Source: CAYMDJ01 sp964537525
Lineage (GTDB): Archaea > Aenigmatarchaeota > Aenigmatarchaeia > QMZP01
DNA: 18,271 nucleotides
Assembly: GCA_964537525.1 (NCBI GenBank)
Contig: CAZIAB010000014.1
Span: 1 to 18,271, forward strand
Direction of reading: 5' to 3'
Both the position numbers and the translations under genes were made by a program. Each line of letters starts with the position of its first letter. The first letter of the stretch is position 1. Of the stretch, positions 7,050-13,522 are shown in pieces. The notes beneath the pieces were generated by a model, which saw nothing but the letters and a program-made list of their open reading frames with translations, had not been told where the DNA came from and ran no database searches.

Positions 7050-7086
7050 CACGCTGCTGAACAGGCGCTTTCAGCGGAGTTGAAAA
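7050..7086 (+). other. tRNA-Phe intron 3 (37 nt, T-loop, position 59/60)
   Basis: A complete canonical bulge-helix-bulge. The outer helix is the T-stem (GTGGG/CCCAC). The central 4-bp helix is TTCA (7044-7047) with TGAA (7081-7084). The bulges are AAC (7048-7050) and AAT (7085-7087), cut after the second base. The inner stem, CTGCTGAA (7054-7061) with TTCAGCGG (7070-7077), has an 8-nt loop and is extended by an AC/GT pair across one G-A mismatch. Splicing gives the 7-nt T-loop TTCAAAT. Confidence 0.88.
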
Positions 7087-7100
7087 TCCCACTCGCCCCA

Positions 7101-7113
7101 TCCTTTCTTTTAT
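7101..7113 (+). terminator. T-rich terminator after tRNA-Phe
   Basis: TCCTTTCTTTTAT directly after the discriminator base. Archaeal termination commonly uses T-runs without a hairpin. The convergent gene ends at 7126, so stopping here would limit read-through. Confidence 0.45.
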
Positions 7114-7125
7114 GGGTGAGCAGAA

Positions 7126-7671
7126 CTAGATAATCTGCTTGCCGTTGCCCTTGACCATCGTGAAGTTTCCTGTCAGTGTTGCCCTTGTATCCCTGAATTC
7201 CATGCTACCCACGAAGTCGGATATCTCCAGTGTGCCGTTCTCTGCAGAGGTCTCGAGCTCGCCGTCCTTTACTGCAAAATCAGCGTTGGTGATATCCAGC
7301 TTTCCGACTGAGACGTCTTCCAGGGTTATGTTCGAGATTGGGAAGCTCAGCCTGAAGCCCTCGCTCGAGAACGCAAGGGAGAGGGTCTCGAAGTCTGCGG
7401 AGACGATTCCGGAGAAGCCCTCTACGGAAGCACCTCCTATTGTCGCGTTTATTGGATTGTCAGGCGAGAATGAGAAGGGGGTAGAGTATATTATTACGGT
7501 TGCCTCCTTTGAGCCTGCCTCAGGGAAGTCCACAATCCCCCCGAAAGGTGAGCCTCCCAGCCAGTCCCTTATGTTGTCCACTATCTCAGTGAACCCAAGC
7601 CCGCCTATCAGGACAGATGAGACTATCAGGAGCGCTGCGAAGGAGGCTGCAAGAATCTTCCAGTCGAGCAT
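7126..7671 (-). CDS. Membrane-anchored extracytoplasmic protein of unknown function
   Basis: A 181-residue protein. The N-terminal MLDWKILAASFAALLIVSS segment through about residue 28 is a transmembrane anchor or uncleaved signal. The rest is polar and strand-rich, with short alternating units such as ITLEDVSVGKLDITNADFAV and GTLEISDFVGSMEFRDTRATL, suggesting a beta-solenoid or beta-sandwich outside the cell. I do not recognise the family. I use the internal ATG at 7671 rather than the ATG at 7713, because the extra 14 residues (WILILNHKYKCVL) precede a normal signal segment and an ATTAATATTAAA box lies about 28 bp ahead of 7671, giving a leaderless message. It is divergent from the DUF1512 gene. 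Confidence 0.65.
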   Translation of the reverse strand: MLDWKILAASFAALLIVSSVLIGGLGFTEIVDNIRDWLGGSPFGGIVDFPEAGSKEATVIIYSTPFSFSPDNPINATIGGASVEGFSGIVSADFETLSLAFSSEGFRLSFPISNITLEDVSVGKLDITNADFAVKDGELETSAENGTLEISDFVGSMEFRDTRATLTGNFTMVKGNGKQII

Positions 7672-7694
7672 GAGAACACATTTATATTTGTGGT

Positions 7695-7706
7695 TTAATA
7701 TTAATA
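7695..7706 (-). promoter_or_regulatory. TATA-like box of the 7126-7671 membrane protein gene
   Basis: ATTAATATTAAA on the minus strand, centred about 29 bp from the chosen ATG at 7671. A second AT-rich element (AAATATAAAT, about 7680-7690) is too close to that start. Confidence 0.35.
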
Positions 7707-7741
7707 TCCACAACTTAATATTTGCAAACTGTCTGCAAAAC

Positions 7742-7748
7742 TTTAAAT
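7742..7748 (+). promoter_or_regulatory. TATA box of the DUF1512 gene
   Basis: CAAAACTTTAAATC, with TTTAAAT at 7742-7748 and a BRE-like A-rich stretch before it. Transcription would start near 7770, leaving a short leader that holds the GAGG ribosome site at 7771-7774. Confidence 0.5.
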
Positions 7749-7780
7749 CAAGAACGAGTCAATAGATTAAGAGGATTTTG

Positions 7781-8962
7781 ATGGAGCTTTTCCAGCTTAT
7801 GCCGGGGGGAGACTGGGTATCATGGTTAGTGTGGTTCCTGTTCATCATAATATTCTTCTTCTTCTATCCTAGGATAATGGTATCCCAGATAATGTGGAAG
7901 CTCGAGAGGACCGCGAGGGACCTGGAGAGCATGTCTGACAAGTCAAAGGAGTTCGTCATAAAGACCATATCGAAGAATCCTGACAAGAGGCTCAAGGACT
8001 CTGTGAGCAGGTTCTTCGAGTTCTTCATGATACAGCCGGCGGGGCTTGACCCTTACGGTTACGTGCCAAAGCTGGACCACCTCCTGAAGGGGCAGAGGGA
8101 CAGGTTCAGGTATTTCGTAAGCCAGGTGGCACCCAAGGCGGATTCCGAGGAGAAGGCGAACCTGGAGATGGGCCTTGCCGGGGGGATAACGGTCCACGAG
8201 ATATCGAAGATAGTCAGGCATTATGTTGAGATGGTGAGAGAGACCAAGAACATCCAGATAGCCATGGTCCTCCAGATGCAGCTCCCGATGATAGAGAAGA
8301 TAGCGAAGGCCATGTTCAAGGGCACGAAGTCCCTCTCCAAGGGGGAGGTGATAGGCGACGGTTTAGGGCCTCTTGTCGTGGCAGACCTCATAGGGAACGC
8401 GAAGACGACGGAGATAGAAGATGAGATACTGATGGCGAAAATCAAGATGGACGGGAGGAACGCATTCGTCCTGAAGGCAAGGGGACCCGGAGGAAGGATA
8501 GGTTACCCCGGAAAGGCAGTGGAGAAGGTCATAAAGGGGAACAAGATTGCCAGGGTCATAACGGTCGATGCTGCGGCAAAGCTGCAGGGCGAGAAGACCG
8601 GCTCCCTTGCAGAGGGCGTTGGCGTCGCCATGGGAGGTCCCGGCGTCGAGAGGACTTACATAGAGGACATGGTCGTTAAGAAGGGGATTCCTCTGGATTC
8701 AATAGTGGTCAAGATGTCCCAGGAGGAGGCCATCACACCAATGAGGAAGGCCATAAAGGACGCAATCCCGGAGGTCAGGAAGTCGATAAAGAGGAGCCTT
8801 GAGAGGACAAGGAAGGGCGACAACATCATAATAGTGGGTGTGGGCAACACGTCCGGCGTGGGGAACGATGACAAGGCTGCCAGGGAAGTAGAGAAATGGG
8901 TCGATAAGAACGAAAAGAGGATGAAAGAAGAGGAGAAGCGGAGAAGGAAGAAAGACGAGTGA
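7781..8962 (+). CDS. DUF1512 family archaeal membrane-associated protein
   Basis: A 393-residue protein with one N-terminal transmembrane segment (about residues 10-32, WVSWLVWFLFIIIFFFFYP) and a long cytoplasmic part. The first cytoplasmic stretch is helical (MWKLERTARDLESMSDKSKEF). The C-terminal half has the conserved glycine-rich patterns of this archaeal family: GDGLGPLVVADLIGN, LKARGPGGRIGYPGKAVEK, GVGVAMGGPGVERTYIED and IIIVGVGNTSGVGND. The end is highly charged (KNEKRMKEEEKRRRKKDE). The ATG at 7781 with GAGG 6 nt upstream is preferred over the adjoining TTG. The function of the family is unknown. The glycine-rich loops suggest a nucleotide- or phosphate-binding fold, but that is inference. 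Family naming rests on recognition of these patterns. Confidence 0.85.
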   Translation: MELFQLMPGGDWVSWLVWFLFIIIFFFFYPRIMVSQIMWKLERTARDLESMSDKSKEFVIKTISKNPDKRLKDSVSRFFEFFMIQPAGLDPYGYVPKLDHLLKGQRDRFRYFVSQVAPKADSEEKANLEMGLAGGITVHEISKIVRHYVEMVRETKNIQIAMVLQMQLPMIEKIAKAMFKGTKSLSKGEVIGDGLGPLVVADLIGNAKTTEIEDEILMAKIKMDGRNAFVLKARGPGGRIGYPGKAVEKVIKGNKIARVITVDAAAKLQGEKTGSLAEGVGVAMGGPGVERTYIEDMVVKKGIPLDSIVVKMSQEEAITPMRKAIKDAIPEVRKSIKRSLERTRKGDNIIIVGVGNTSGVGNDDKAAREVEKWVDKNEKRMKEEEKRRRKKDE

Positions 8963-9004
8963 AAGATTTCTAGCGGAATAGCGGAACGGTACTATCCATA
9001 GACC

Positions 9005-9012
9005 TATAATAA
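9005..9012 (+). promoter_or_regulatory. TATA box of the LAGLIDADG-endoQ operon
   Basis: CCTATAATAAGG, with TATAATAA at 9005-9012, centred about 24 bp before the ATG at 9032. No Shine-Dalgarno sequence is present, so the message is probably leaderless. It is also the only visible promoter for endoQ. Confidence 0.5.
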
Positions 9013-9031
9013 GGCATATCCAATTTTATAC

Positions 9032-10195
9032 ATGGTTGATTCAAAACCAACAATAAAAACATCCGGCATTGTGGAATTGGATGATTTGCCTGAAAAAGAG
9101 GTTTTTGTAGAGTTAAATGAAAAATCGAAAAAGAAGCTAAAGGTTTTGATAAGAAAGATGCCATCCATATCAAGATTCCTAAAAGAGAATAAAATAAACG
9201 CTTGCTTCTGGGATTGGTGGTCTGGCAAAAAATCTAATTCGATTAGGCTTGACAATTTTAAAAAAATTTCTAATGCTTTGTGCTTCAAAGATTTTGAAAT
9301 AGAGGCATTAAAAGGCAAAGCGGCAATTTCAATCGAAAAACCAAAACCGTTTTTTGATTTCACAACAAGAAGTGGTGTAAAATTCATTGCATCTATACTT
9401 GGTGATGGTCATGTCCACAAGAAAGGCATTCGCTATTATAACAAAAATAGAAAGCTGATAAACAATTTTATCAAATATTCAAATGCGGTTTTTGGTAATG
9501 TTAGAGTCCGAATAAATAAAGGCAAGAACGAAGTTCTTATTGTGAATTTGCCAACAATATGCAGAAAAACTATAGAATGCGTTGGGATTATGCCGGGATC
9601 AAAAATAACAAACAAAACACGCATTCCAGAATATGTTTTTAGTCTTAAAGAAGAAAGGGTTTTTGATTTTGTTTCATCCTTAATTGATGATGATGGTTGG
9701 ATAAACAATGGTCGCATAATGATGGATATGGCCTTTGAAGCATCAGAAGAACCTTGGCTTTTATATGATCTTCAGAATCTTCTTAAAATTTTTGGAATAG
9801 ATTCTTGTCTTTTCCCGATAAGAAAATATGAATCAAAACATGGACCTAAAAGAAAAATGTGGCGCCTTGGTATTTTTTCTTATAAAAATGCTGAAAAATT
9901 TTGTTCAAAAACGAATCTTGAAAGCAAAGAAAAGCTATTTCGTTCGGAAAAAATATTGCTTTGCAAAAGACGTGAATTATACAGGGGGGATACCACTTAT
10001 TTTATAAAAATGAAAGAGATTATAAAACAAAGGGGTTCGTTCAATGTTATTGAGTTGGCAAATGCAACGAATCGGAGTGTGAGACATTCGAGGAGAATTG
10101 TTCTAAAACTCAAGAGGTTTGGAAAAATTCGGGTTTTAGAACCTTCTTATAGCAGCAAAACAAACCCCTCAATTGAAAGATATGTGATATCATGA
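9032..10195 (+). CDS. LAGLIDADG homing endonuclease with C-terminal helix-turn-helix
   Basis: A 387-residue free-standing endonuclease of the two-motif type, expected to cut a long, rare DNA site as a monomer. Motif 1 is IASILGDGHV with Asp125; motif 2 is SSLIDDDGW with Asp221. Both metal-binding acids are present, so it should be active. The N-terminal ~110 residues are basic and helical. The C-terminal region (about 330-385, with IKQRGSFNVIELANATNRSVRHSRRIVLKLKRFGKIRVL) looks like a winged helix. No intein splicing residues flank it and it interrupts no gene, so it is not an intein. It is strongly AT-rich compared with neighbours, a sign of transfer. Its stop overlaps the endoQ start (ATGA), so the two are translationally coupled. 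Confidence 0.9.
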   Translation: MVDSKPTIKTSGIVELDDLPEKEVFVELNEKSKKKLKVLIRKMPSISRFLKENKINACFWDWWSGKKSNSIRLDNFKKISNALCFKDFEIEALKGKAAISIEKPKPFFDFTTRSGVKFIASILGDGHVHKKGIRYYNKNRKLINNFIKYSNAVFGNVRVRINKGKNEVLIVNLPTICRKTIECVGIMPGSKITNKTRIPEYVFSLKEERVFDFVSSLIDDDGWINNGRIMMDMAFEASEEPWLLYDLQNLLKIFGIDSCLFPIRKYESKHGPKRKMWRLGIFSYKNAEKFCSKTNLESKEKLFRSEKILLCKRRELYRGDTTYFIKMKEIIKQRGSFNVIELANATNRSVRHSRRIVLKLKRFGKIRVLEPSYSSKTNPSIERYVIS

Positions 10196-11454
10196 AAGTG
10201 TTTGCAGACCTTCATTTACATTCGAAATATTCAAGAGCGACAAGCAAGAACATGGATATAAAATTCTTGGAAAAATACGGAAAAATTAAAGGGCTGAACT
10301 TATTGGGAACTGGCGATTTTACGTTTCCTACACATTTTAAAGAATTAAAAAATCTTCTTTCTGATTCCGGGGATGGGATATACCAGTACAATGGCATGAA
10401 TTTCCTCCTTTCCGCAGAGATATCCCTGATATACACACAGGGCGGGAAGGGAAGGAGGGTCCATCACGTCCTGCTGGCGCCCGGCTTTGATGTCGTTGAG
10501 CAGATAAACGAGTGGCTTCTGACGAGGGGAAGGCTCGATTATGACGGCCGCCCTATTTTTGGGTTCAGTTCCGTTGAGATGGCTGAGAAACTGATGTCGA
10601 TATCCAGGGATATTGAGATTATTCCGGCGCATGCATGGACCCCATGGTTCGGGATTCTTGGAAGCAGGTCGGGGTTCGATTCAATTGAGGAATGCTTCGG
10701 CGACCAGGTGAAACACATACACGCGCTGGAAACGGGACTCTCGTCTGACCCTGCAATGAACTGGAGACTGTCTTCGCTTGATAAGTATACGCTTGTTTCC
10801 TTTTCCGACTCCCATTCAGCGTGGCCATGGAGGCTGGGAAGAGAAGCCACCGTGCTTGACCTGAAAAAGCTAACTTACGGGAGCGTGATAAAATCCATAA
10901 GGACAAGAGAGGGCCTGGCGCAGACGCTCGAGTTTTTCCCTGAAGAGGGAAAATATCACCTCGACGGGCACAGGAACTGTGGTGTTTGCATGGACCCTAA
11001 GGATTCCATAAAGGCCGGGAAGGTCTGTCCTGTGTGCAGGAAACCCCTCACAATTGGCGTGCTCCACAGGGTAGAGGAGCTTGCGGACAGGGAAGAGGGC
11101 TTCAGGCCCGCGGGGGCGATATCTTTCAGGAGCCTCATCCCGCTTTCTGAGATAATCGCCGCCATGAAGGGCTCTGGTATGGTTGCTTCAAAGAAGGTAT
11201 GGCAGGAGCATGAGAAGCTGGTCAGGGCCTTCGGCTCTGAATACAACGTCCTGCTTGAGGCAGGCCAGCAGGAGATGGCAAGGGTTGTGGACCCGAAGAT
11301 AGCGGAGGCCATAGTAAAGGTCAGGAACGGGAACGTCAGGATGCAGCCAGGCTATGATGGTGAGTACGGAAGACCGCTGTTCGGGGGGGAGCCTGTGAAA
11401 ACGGGCGTGACTGAAAAGTCAGAGGGCAAACAGAAGAGCATAATGGACTTCTAG
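10192..11454 (+). CDS. endoQ: Endonuclease Q (EndoQ), PHP-domain nuclease for deaminated bases
   Basis: A 420-residue enzyme that nicks DNA 5' to uracil, hypoxanthine, xanthine or abasic sites, starting archaeal repair of deamination damage. The PHP metal site begins DLHLHSKYSRATS (residues 6-18) and continues with LLGTGDFTFPTHF, IIPAHAWTPWFG and VSFSDSHSAWPWRLG. A four-cysteine zinc module has Cys263, Cys266, Cys279 and Cys282. Conserved family stretches include GSRSGFDSIEECFG and LAGQ-like EAGQQEM. The C-terminus QKSIMDF fits a short PCNA-interacting (PIP) motif, in line with known EndoQ-PCNA cooperation in Thermococcales. Length is normal. The first ~58 codons are AT-rich and the rest GC-rich, an internal break suggesting replacement of the 5' end. 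Translation is coupled to the upstream homing endonuclease. Confidence 0.92.
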   Translation: MKVFADLHLHSKYSRATSKNMDIKFLEKYGKIKGLNLLGTGDFTFPTHFKELKNLLSDSGDGIYQYNGMNFLLSAEISLIYTQGGKGRRVHHVLLAPGFDVVEQINEWLLTRGRLDYDGRPIFGFSSVEMAEKLMSISRDIEIIPAHAWTPWFGILGSRSGFDSIEECFGDQVKHIHALETGLSSDPAMNWRLSSLDKYTLVSFSDSHSAWPWRLGREATVLDLKKLTYGSVIKSIRTREGLAQTLEFFPEEGKYHLDGHRNCGVCMDPKDSIKAGKVCPVCRKPLTIGVLHRVEELADREEGFRPAGAISFRSLIPLSEIIAAMKGSGMVASKKVWQEHEKLVRAFGSEYNVLLEAGQQEMARVVDPKIAEAIVKVRNGNVRMQPGYDGEYGRPLFGGEPVKTGVTEKSEGKQKSIMDF

Positions 11455-11461
11455 CCAGTGA

Positions 11462-12412
11462 TTATAGGATTTTTATGCTGGTCTTGGCGTCGATGAAGTA
11501 GCTGTATTCCGCGCTCAGGCTAATCATCCTCTGCTGGAAGCCCTGGCCGCCGAGGTCCGAGAGCTCGAGCGTGCACGTGACGGAATTCTCTTCGTTGGGG
11601 AGTATCAGCAAGTCCTTCCCGGATTCGAATTCCGAGCAGTCGTCGAGGAGGTTCATGCCATCGGTCAGGCCAACCCTCACGGTGACCTTGCCCCACGATT
11701 CCTCGAAATGCTCCCTGTCCTTGCACTGGTCCTTCCTGCACGGGGTCCCTCCTCCGGCGTTGTTTATTCCTATCCTTATCGGTATCTGCGTGGTGTCCTC
11801 CCAGTATCTCACCGGCTCCAGCGTGCTTATTGAGAGCTGGATGGGTGAGTTCGTCGTGCTCACGGTCGATATTGGAATCTGCTTGTCTTCATCCGTGTAT
11901 CTCCTTATCTCTGCCTGGGAGCCTGCTGTTATGGATTTTATCGTTATAGTGGAATAGGTGTAGAATACCCTTGCCCAGACGTCATAGACCGTGTTCGTTC
12001 CCTCGGGGATGTCCGGGGCCCTGTACGTCCATGAGCATGTCATTGACTCTCCCTCTGTCCCGTACTGTTCGTTGGGGGAGAGCAGGTCACCGTGCTCCTG
12101 GTTGTACCTGCAGGCCACCTGGTCAGGCAGCTTCTCATTATAAAGCCACGGTCCACCGGTGGTGAAGGAAGAATCATACCAGTCATTGTCTATCCCGAGG
12201 ATTTCGGCAAAGACGCCCTCTGCCTCCACAGAGCCCACGTTCTTTATCTTGAGGTTGAATGTTACCGGCTCGTTCGGGTAGATTTCGGTGAACGTGGGGG
12301 AAAACTCCTTTATTATAACGCCGTTGCCCTTCTCCACAGCAGGGCTGGATATGCAGCCCGATACGAGTACCAGAAAGACTGGCAGAATCAGGATTGCTGA
12401 TGCACGCGACAT
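11462..12412 (-). CDS. Secreted lipoprotein 1 of a three-gene paralogous set
   Basis: A 316-residue exported protein. The signal peptide ends in a lipobox-like LVSGC with Cys20, so it may be lipid-anchored outside the cell. Two beta-sandwich modules follow. The first is CARDB-like: IIKEFSPTFTEIYPNEPVTFNLKIKNVGSVEAEGVFAEI. A bridging segment (TYSTITIKSITAGSQAEIRRY) leads to a second similar module starting PIQLSISTLEPVRYWEDTTQIPIRI and ending AEYSYFIDAKTSIKIL. Several cysteines (CRYNQ, TCSW, CRKDQCKD, DCSEF, TCTLEL) suggest disulphides. The gene is convergent with endoQ, with 7 bp between stops. A TTTTAAGCTTAAA element about 22 bp upstream may be its promoter. The function is unknown; a structural surface role is inference. 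Confidence 0.75.
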   Translation of the reverse strand: MSRASAILILPVFLVLVSGCISSPAVEKGNGVIIKEFSPTFTEIYPNEPVTFNLKIKNVGSVEAEGVFAEILGIDNDWYDSSFTTGGPWLYNEKLPDQVACRYNQEHGDLLSPNEQYGTEGESMTCSWTYRAPDIPEGTNTVYDVWARVFYTYSTITIKSITAGSQAEIRRYTDEDKQIPISTVSTTNSPIQLSISTLEPVRYWEDTTQIPIRIGINNAGGGTPCRKDQCKDREHFEESWGKVTVRVGLTDGMNLLDDCSEFESGKDLLILPNEENSVTCTLELSDLGGQGFQQRMISLSAEYSYFIDAKTSIKIL

Positions 12413-12465
12413 GATAATATTATGTAGTTTAAGCTTAAAATATCAAAAATCAAGGTAAAGGCGAC

Positions 12466-13425
12466 CTACCACCAGCCGCCTTCTTCTGTTCCTATGACCT
12501 TTACGGAAGTTGATGAGTCGATGTAGTACGTGTATTCAAGCTCGACCTGTATGAGGGCCTCTTCCCTGACATCAGGCGGGTCGTCAACGCTCACCATGCA
12601 GGTTATCTCGGCCGTCTTTCCTTTCCAGAGCTCGATTGTCTCTCCTGAGGTGCTGCAGTACTCGCTTCCTTCGCTCCCAAGGGACATCCTGTCAGGAAGG
12701 GTTATCGTCATCTCGACCGGTGCTCTCTCGTCGTCGCTTCCCCACCATCCGGTTCCCCAGAATCCTGAAGAGGGGATTACATAACCTCCGCCGATGTCTG
12801 TTATCAGTATGTATACCGGGAATTCCTGGTCAATGTCCCCTGTCTTCACGAAGTTCCCTGTCCTTATCTCAACCGAAAGGGGACCCTCTGTGTATGTCGT
12901 GGGTTCGCCTGATAGTGTCATGCCCCTCTGTACCAGCCTCCTCAGCTCCTCTGTCGTAACAATGGTTATGGGCTTCACCGCCTTTGTCTTGTAGTCATAG
13001 GTTACCCTTACCATGGGCTCGTACGTGAACTGCATCCCCTCCGGAAGCTCGGGTGCCTCGAGGTTCCACATCGTGGTCTCTGTCTGGCCGGGCGTTCCGG
13101 TCTGCTCATCAGGAGCGACCATCGTCCCGAAATCCTTCTCATCACCGAACCAGCCGAAGCCCGTTCCCCACTCATCCATGTTTATGTTTATTACCTGGGC
13201 AACCACGTTCTCTGCGTCAGCCCTTCCCGTGTTCTGTATCCTGAGCTGGAGGCTCACTGGCTCTGCTGACTCCACTGAAGTGAAATCGGGCTCCCATCCG
13301 GTTATGATAATTCCGTTGCCGAATGAGACGCCGGTATCGCCTCCTGTGCATCCGGAAACCATCACGACAACGGCTAACGGAACCAGCAGGAGAATCAAAC
13401 CAAGGTCAGATGTTTTGGCTTTCAT
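12466..13425 (-). CDS. Secreted lipoprotein 2 of the paralogous set
   Basis: A 319-residue protein from the ATG at 13425, chosen over the ATG at 13467 because the TATA box at 13451 would lie inside the longer version and the signal peptide then begins at MKAKTSDLGLILLL. The lipobox-like MVSGC has Cys26. The architecture matches lipoprotein 1: a CARDB-like module (IIITGWEPDFTSVESAEPV), a bridge (YDYKTKAVKPITIVTTEELRRL), a second module (PLSVEIRTGNFVKTGDIDQE) and the same ending pattern, LEYTYYIDSSTSVKVI. This one is acidic and rich in Gly/Trp, with a short GGWW C-terminus. Paralogy with its neighbours is visible by eye; the function is unknown. Confidence 0.75.
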   Translation of the reverse strand: MKAKTSDLGLILLLVPLAVVVMVSGCTGGDTGVSFGNGIIITGWEPDFTSVESAEPVSLQLRIQNTGRADAENVVAQVININMDEWGTGFGWFGDEKDFGTMVAPDEQTGTPGQTETTMWNLEAPELPEGMQFTYEPMVRVTYDYKTKAVKPITIVTTEELRRLVQRGMTLSGEPTTYTEGPLSVEIRTGNFVKTGDIDQEFPVYILITDIGGGYVIPSSGFWGTGWWGSDDERAPVEMTITLPDRMSLGSEGSEYCSTSGETIELWKGKTAEITCMVSVDDPPDVREEALIQVELEYTYYIDSSTSVKVIGTEEGGWW

Positions 13426-13450
13426 TACTATATAATTGGTAGCAAATAAC

Positions 13451-13457
13451 TTATAAG
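13451..13457 (-). promoter_or_regulatory. TATA box of lipoprotein 2
   Basis: GCTTATAAGTT on the minus strand, about 29 bp upstream of the ATG at 13425. It supports the shorter start and suggests each lipoprotein gene has its own promoter. Confidence 0.45.
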
Positions 13458-13522
13458 CTTGTTTCACTCCGCGGGTTTATCGGTTGCCATTGGTCAAAGA
13501 CCGGCGGATTTCTGATTTGGAT

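Larger units (their letters stand above)
6942..7100 (+). tRNA. tRNA-Phe (anticodon GAA) interrupted by three introns
   Basis: The 159-nt gene gives a 74-nt mature tRNA once 15-, 33- and 37-nt introns are removed. Mature stems are all perfect. Acceptor: GGGGCGA (6942-6948) with TCGCCCC (7093-7099), discriminator A at 7100. D-stem: GCTC with GAGC. Anticodon stem: CATGG (6969-6973) with CCAT (6996-6999) plus G7033. T-stem: GTGGG (7039-7043) with CCCAC (7088-7092). The anticodon loop reads CTGAAGA, giving GAA (6976-6978). The variable region is GAGTC and the T-loop TTCAAAT. Unspliced, the 3' anticodon strand lacks its last pair and the T-loop is split, so simple scanners may miss it or call it a pseudogene. 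It needs an archaeal splicing endonuclease that accepts relaxed motifs. Confidence 0.88.
9000..10365 (+). mobile_element. AT-rich island: homing-endonuclease gene plus the first ~175 bp of endoQ
   Basis: Base composition drops sharply (by eye to about one-third GC) just after the DUF1512 gene and stays low through the LAGLIDADG gene and the first ~58 codons of endoQ. It switches back near 10365, in the middle of the endoQ reading frame. No terminal repeats or target duplications are visible. The pattern fits acquisition by homing with co-conversion of flanking sequence. Boundaries are approximate. Confidence 0.45.

Noticed and set aside
6942..7100. A degenerate tRNA pseudogene, or a tRNA with only one intron
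   Set aside because: A single intron leaves the anticodon stem or T-loop disrupted; three introns with the same splice geometry give a perfect cloverleaf, which decay would not produce.
7671..7713. Upstream ATG extension of the 7126-7671 membrane protein
   Set aside because: It would add 14 residues before the signal segment and bury the likely TATA box inside the coding region.
7139..7765. 208-codon plus-strand frame antisense to the membrane protein at 7126-7671
   Set aside because: The minus-strand frame has a proper signal/transmembrane start and a promoter; this one is Ser/Pro-rich shadow and runs into the divergent promoter region.
9032..10195. Intein or intron-borne endonuclease
   Set aside because: The frame has its own start, promoter and stop, no splicing Cys/Ser or His-Asn block at its ends, and the adjoining endoQ and DUF1512 proteins are each complete.
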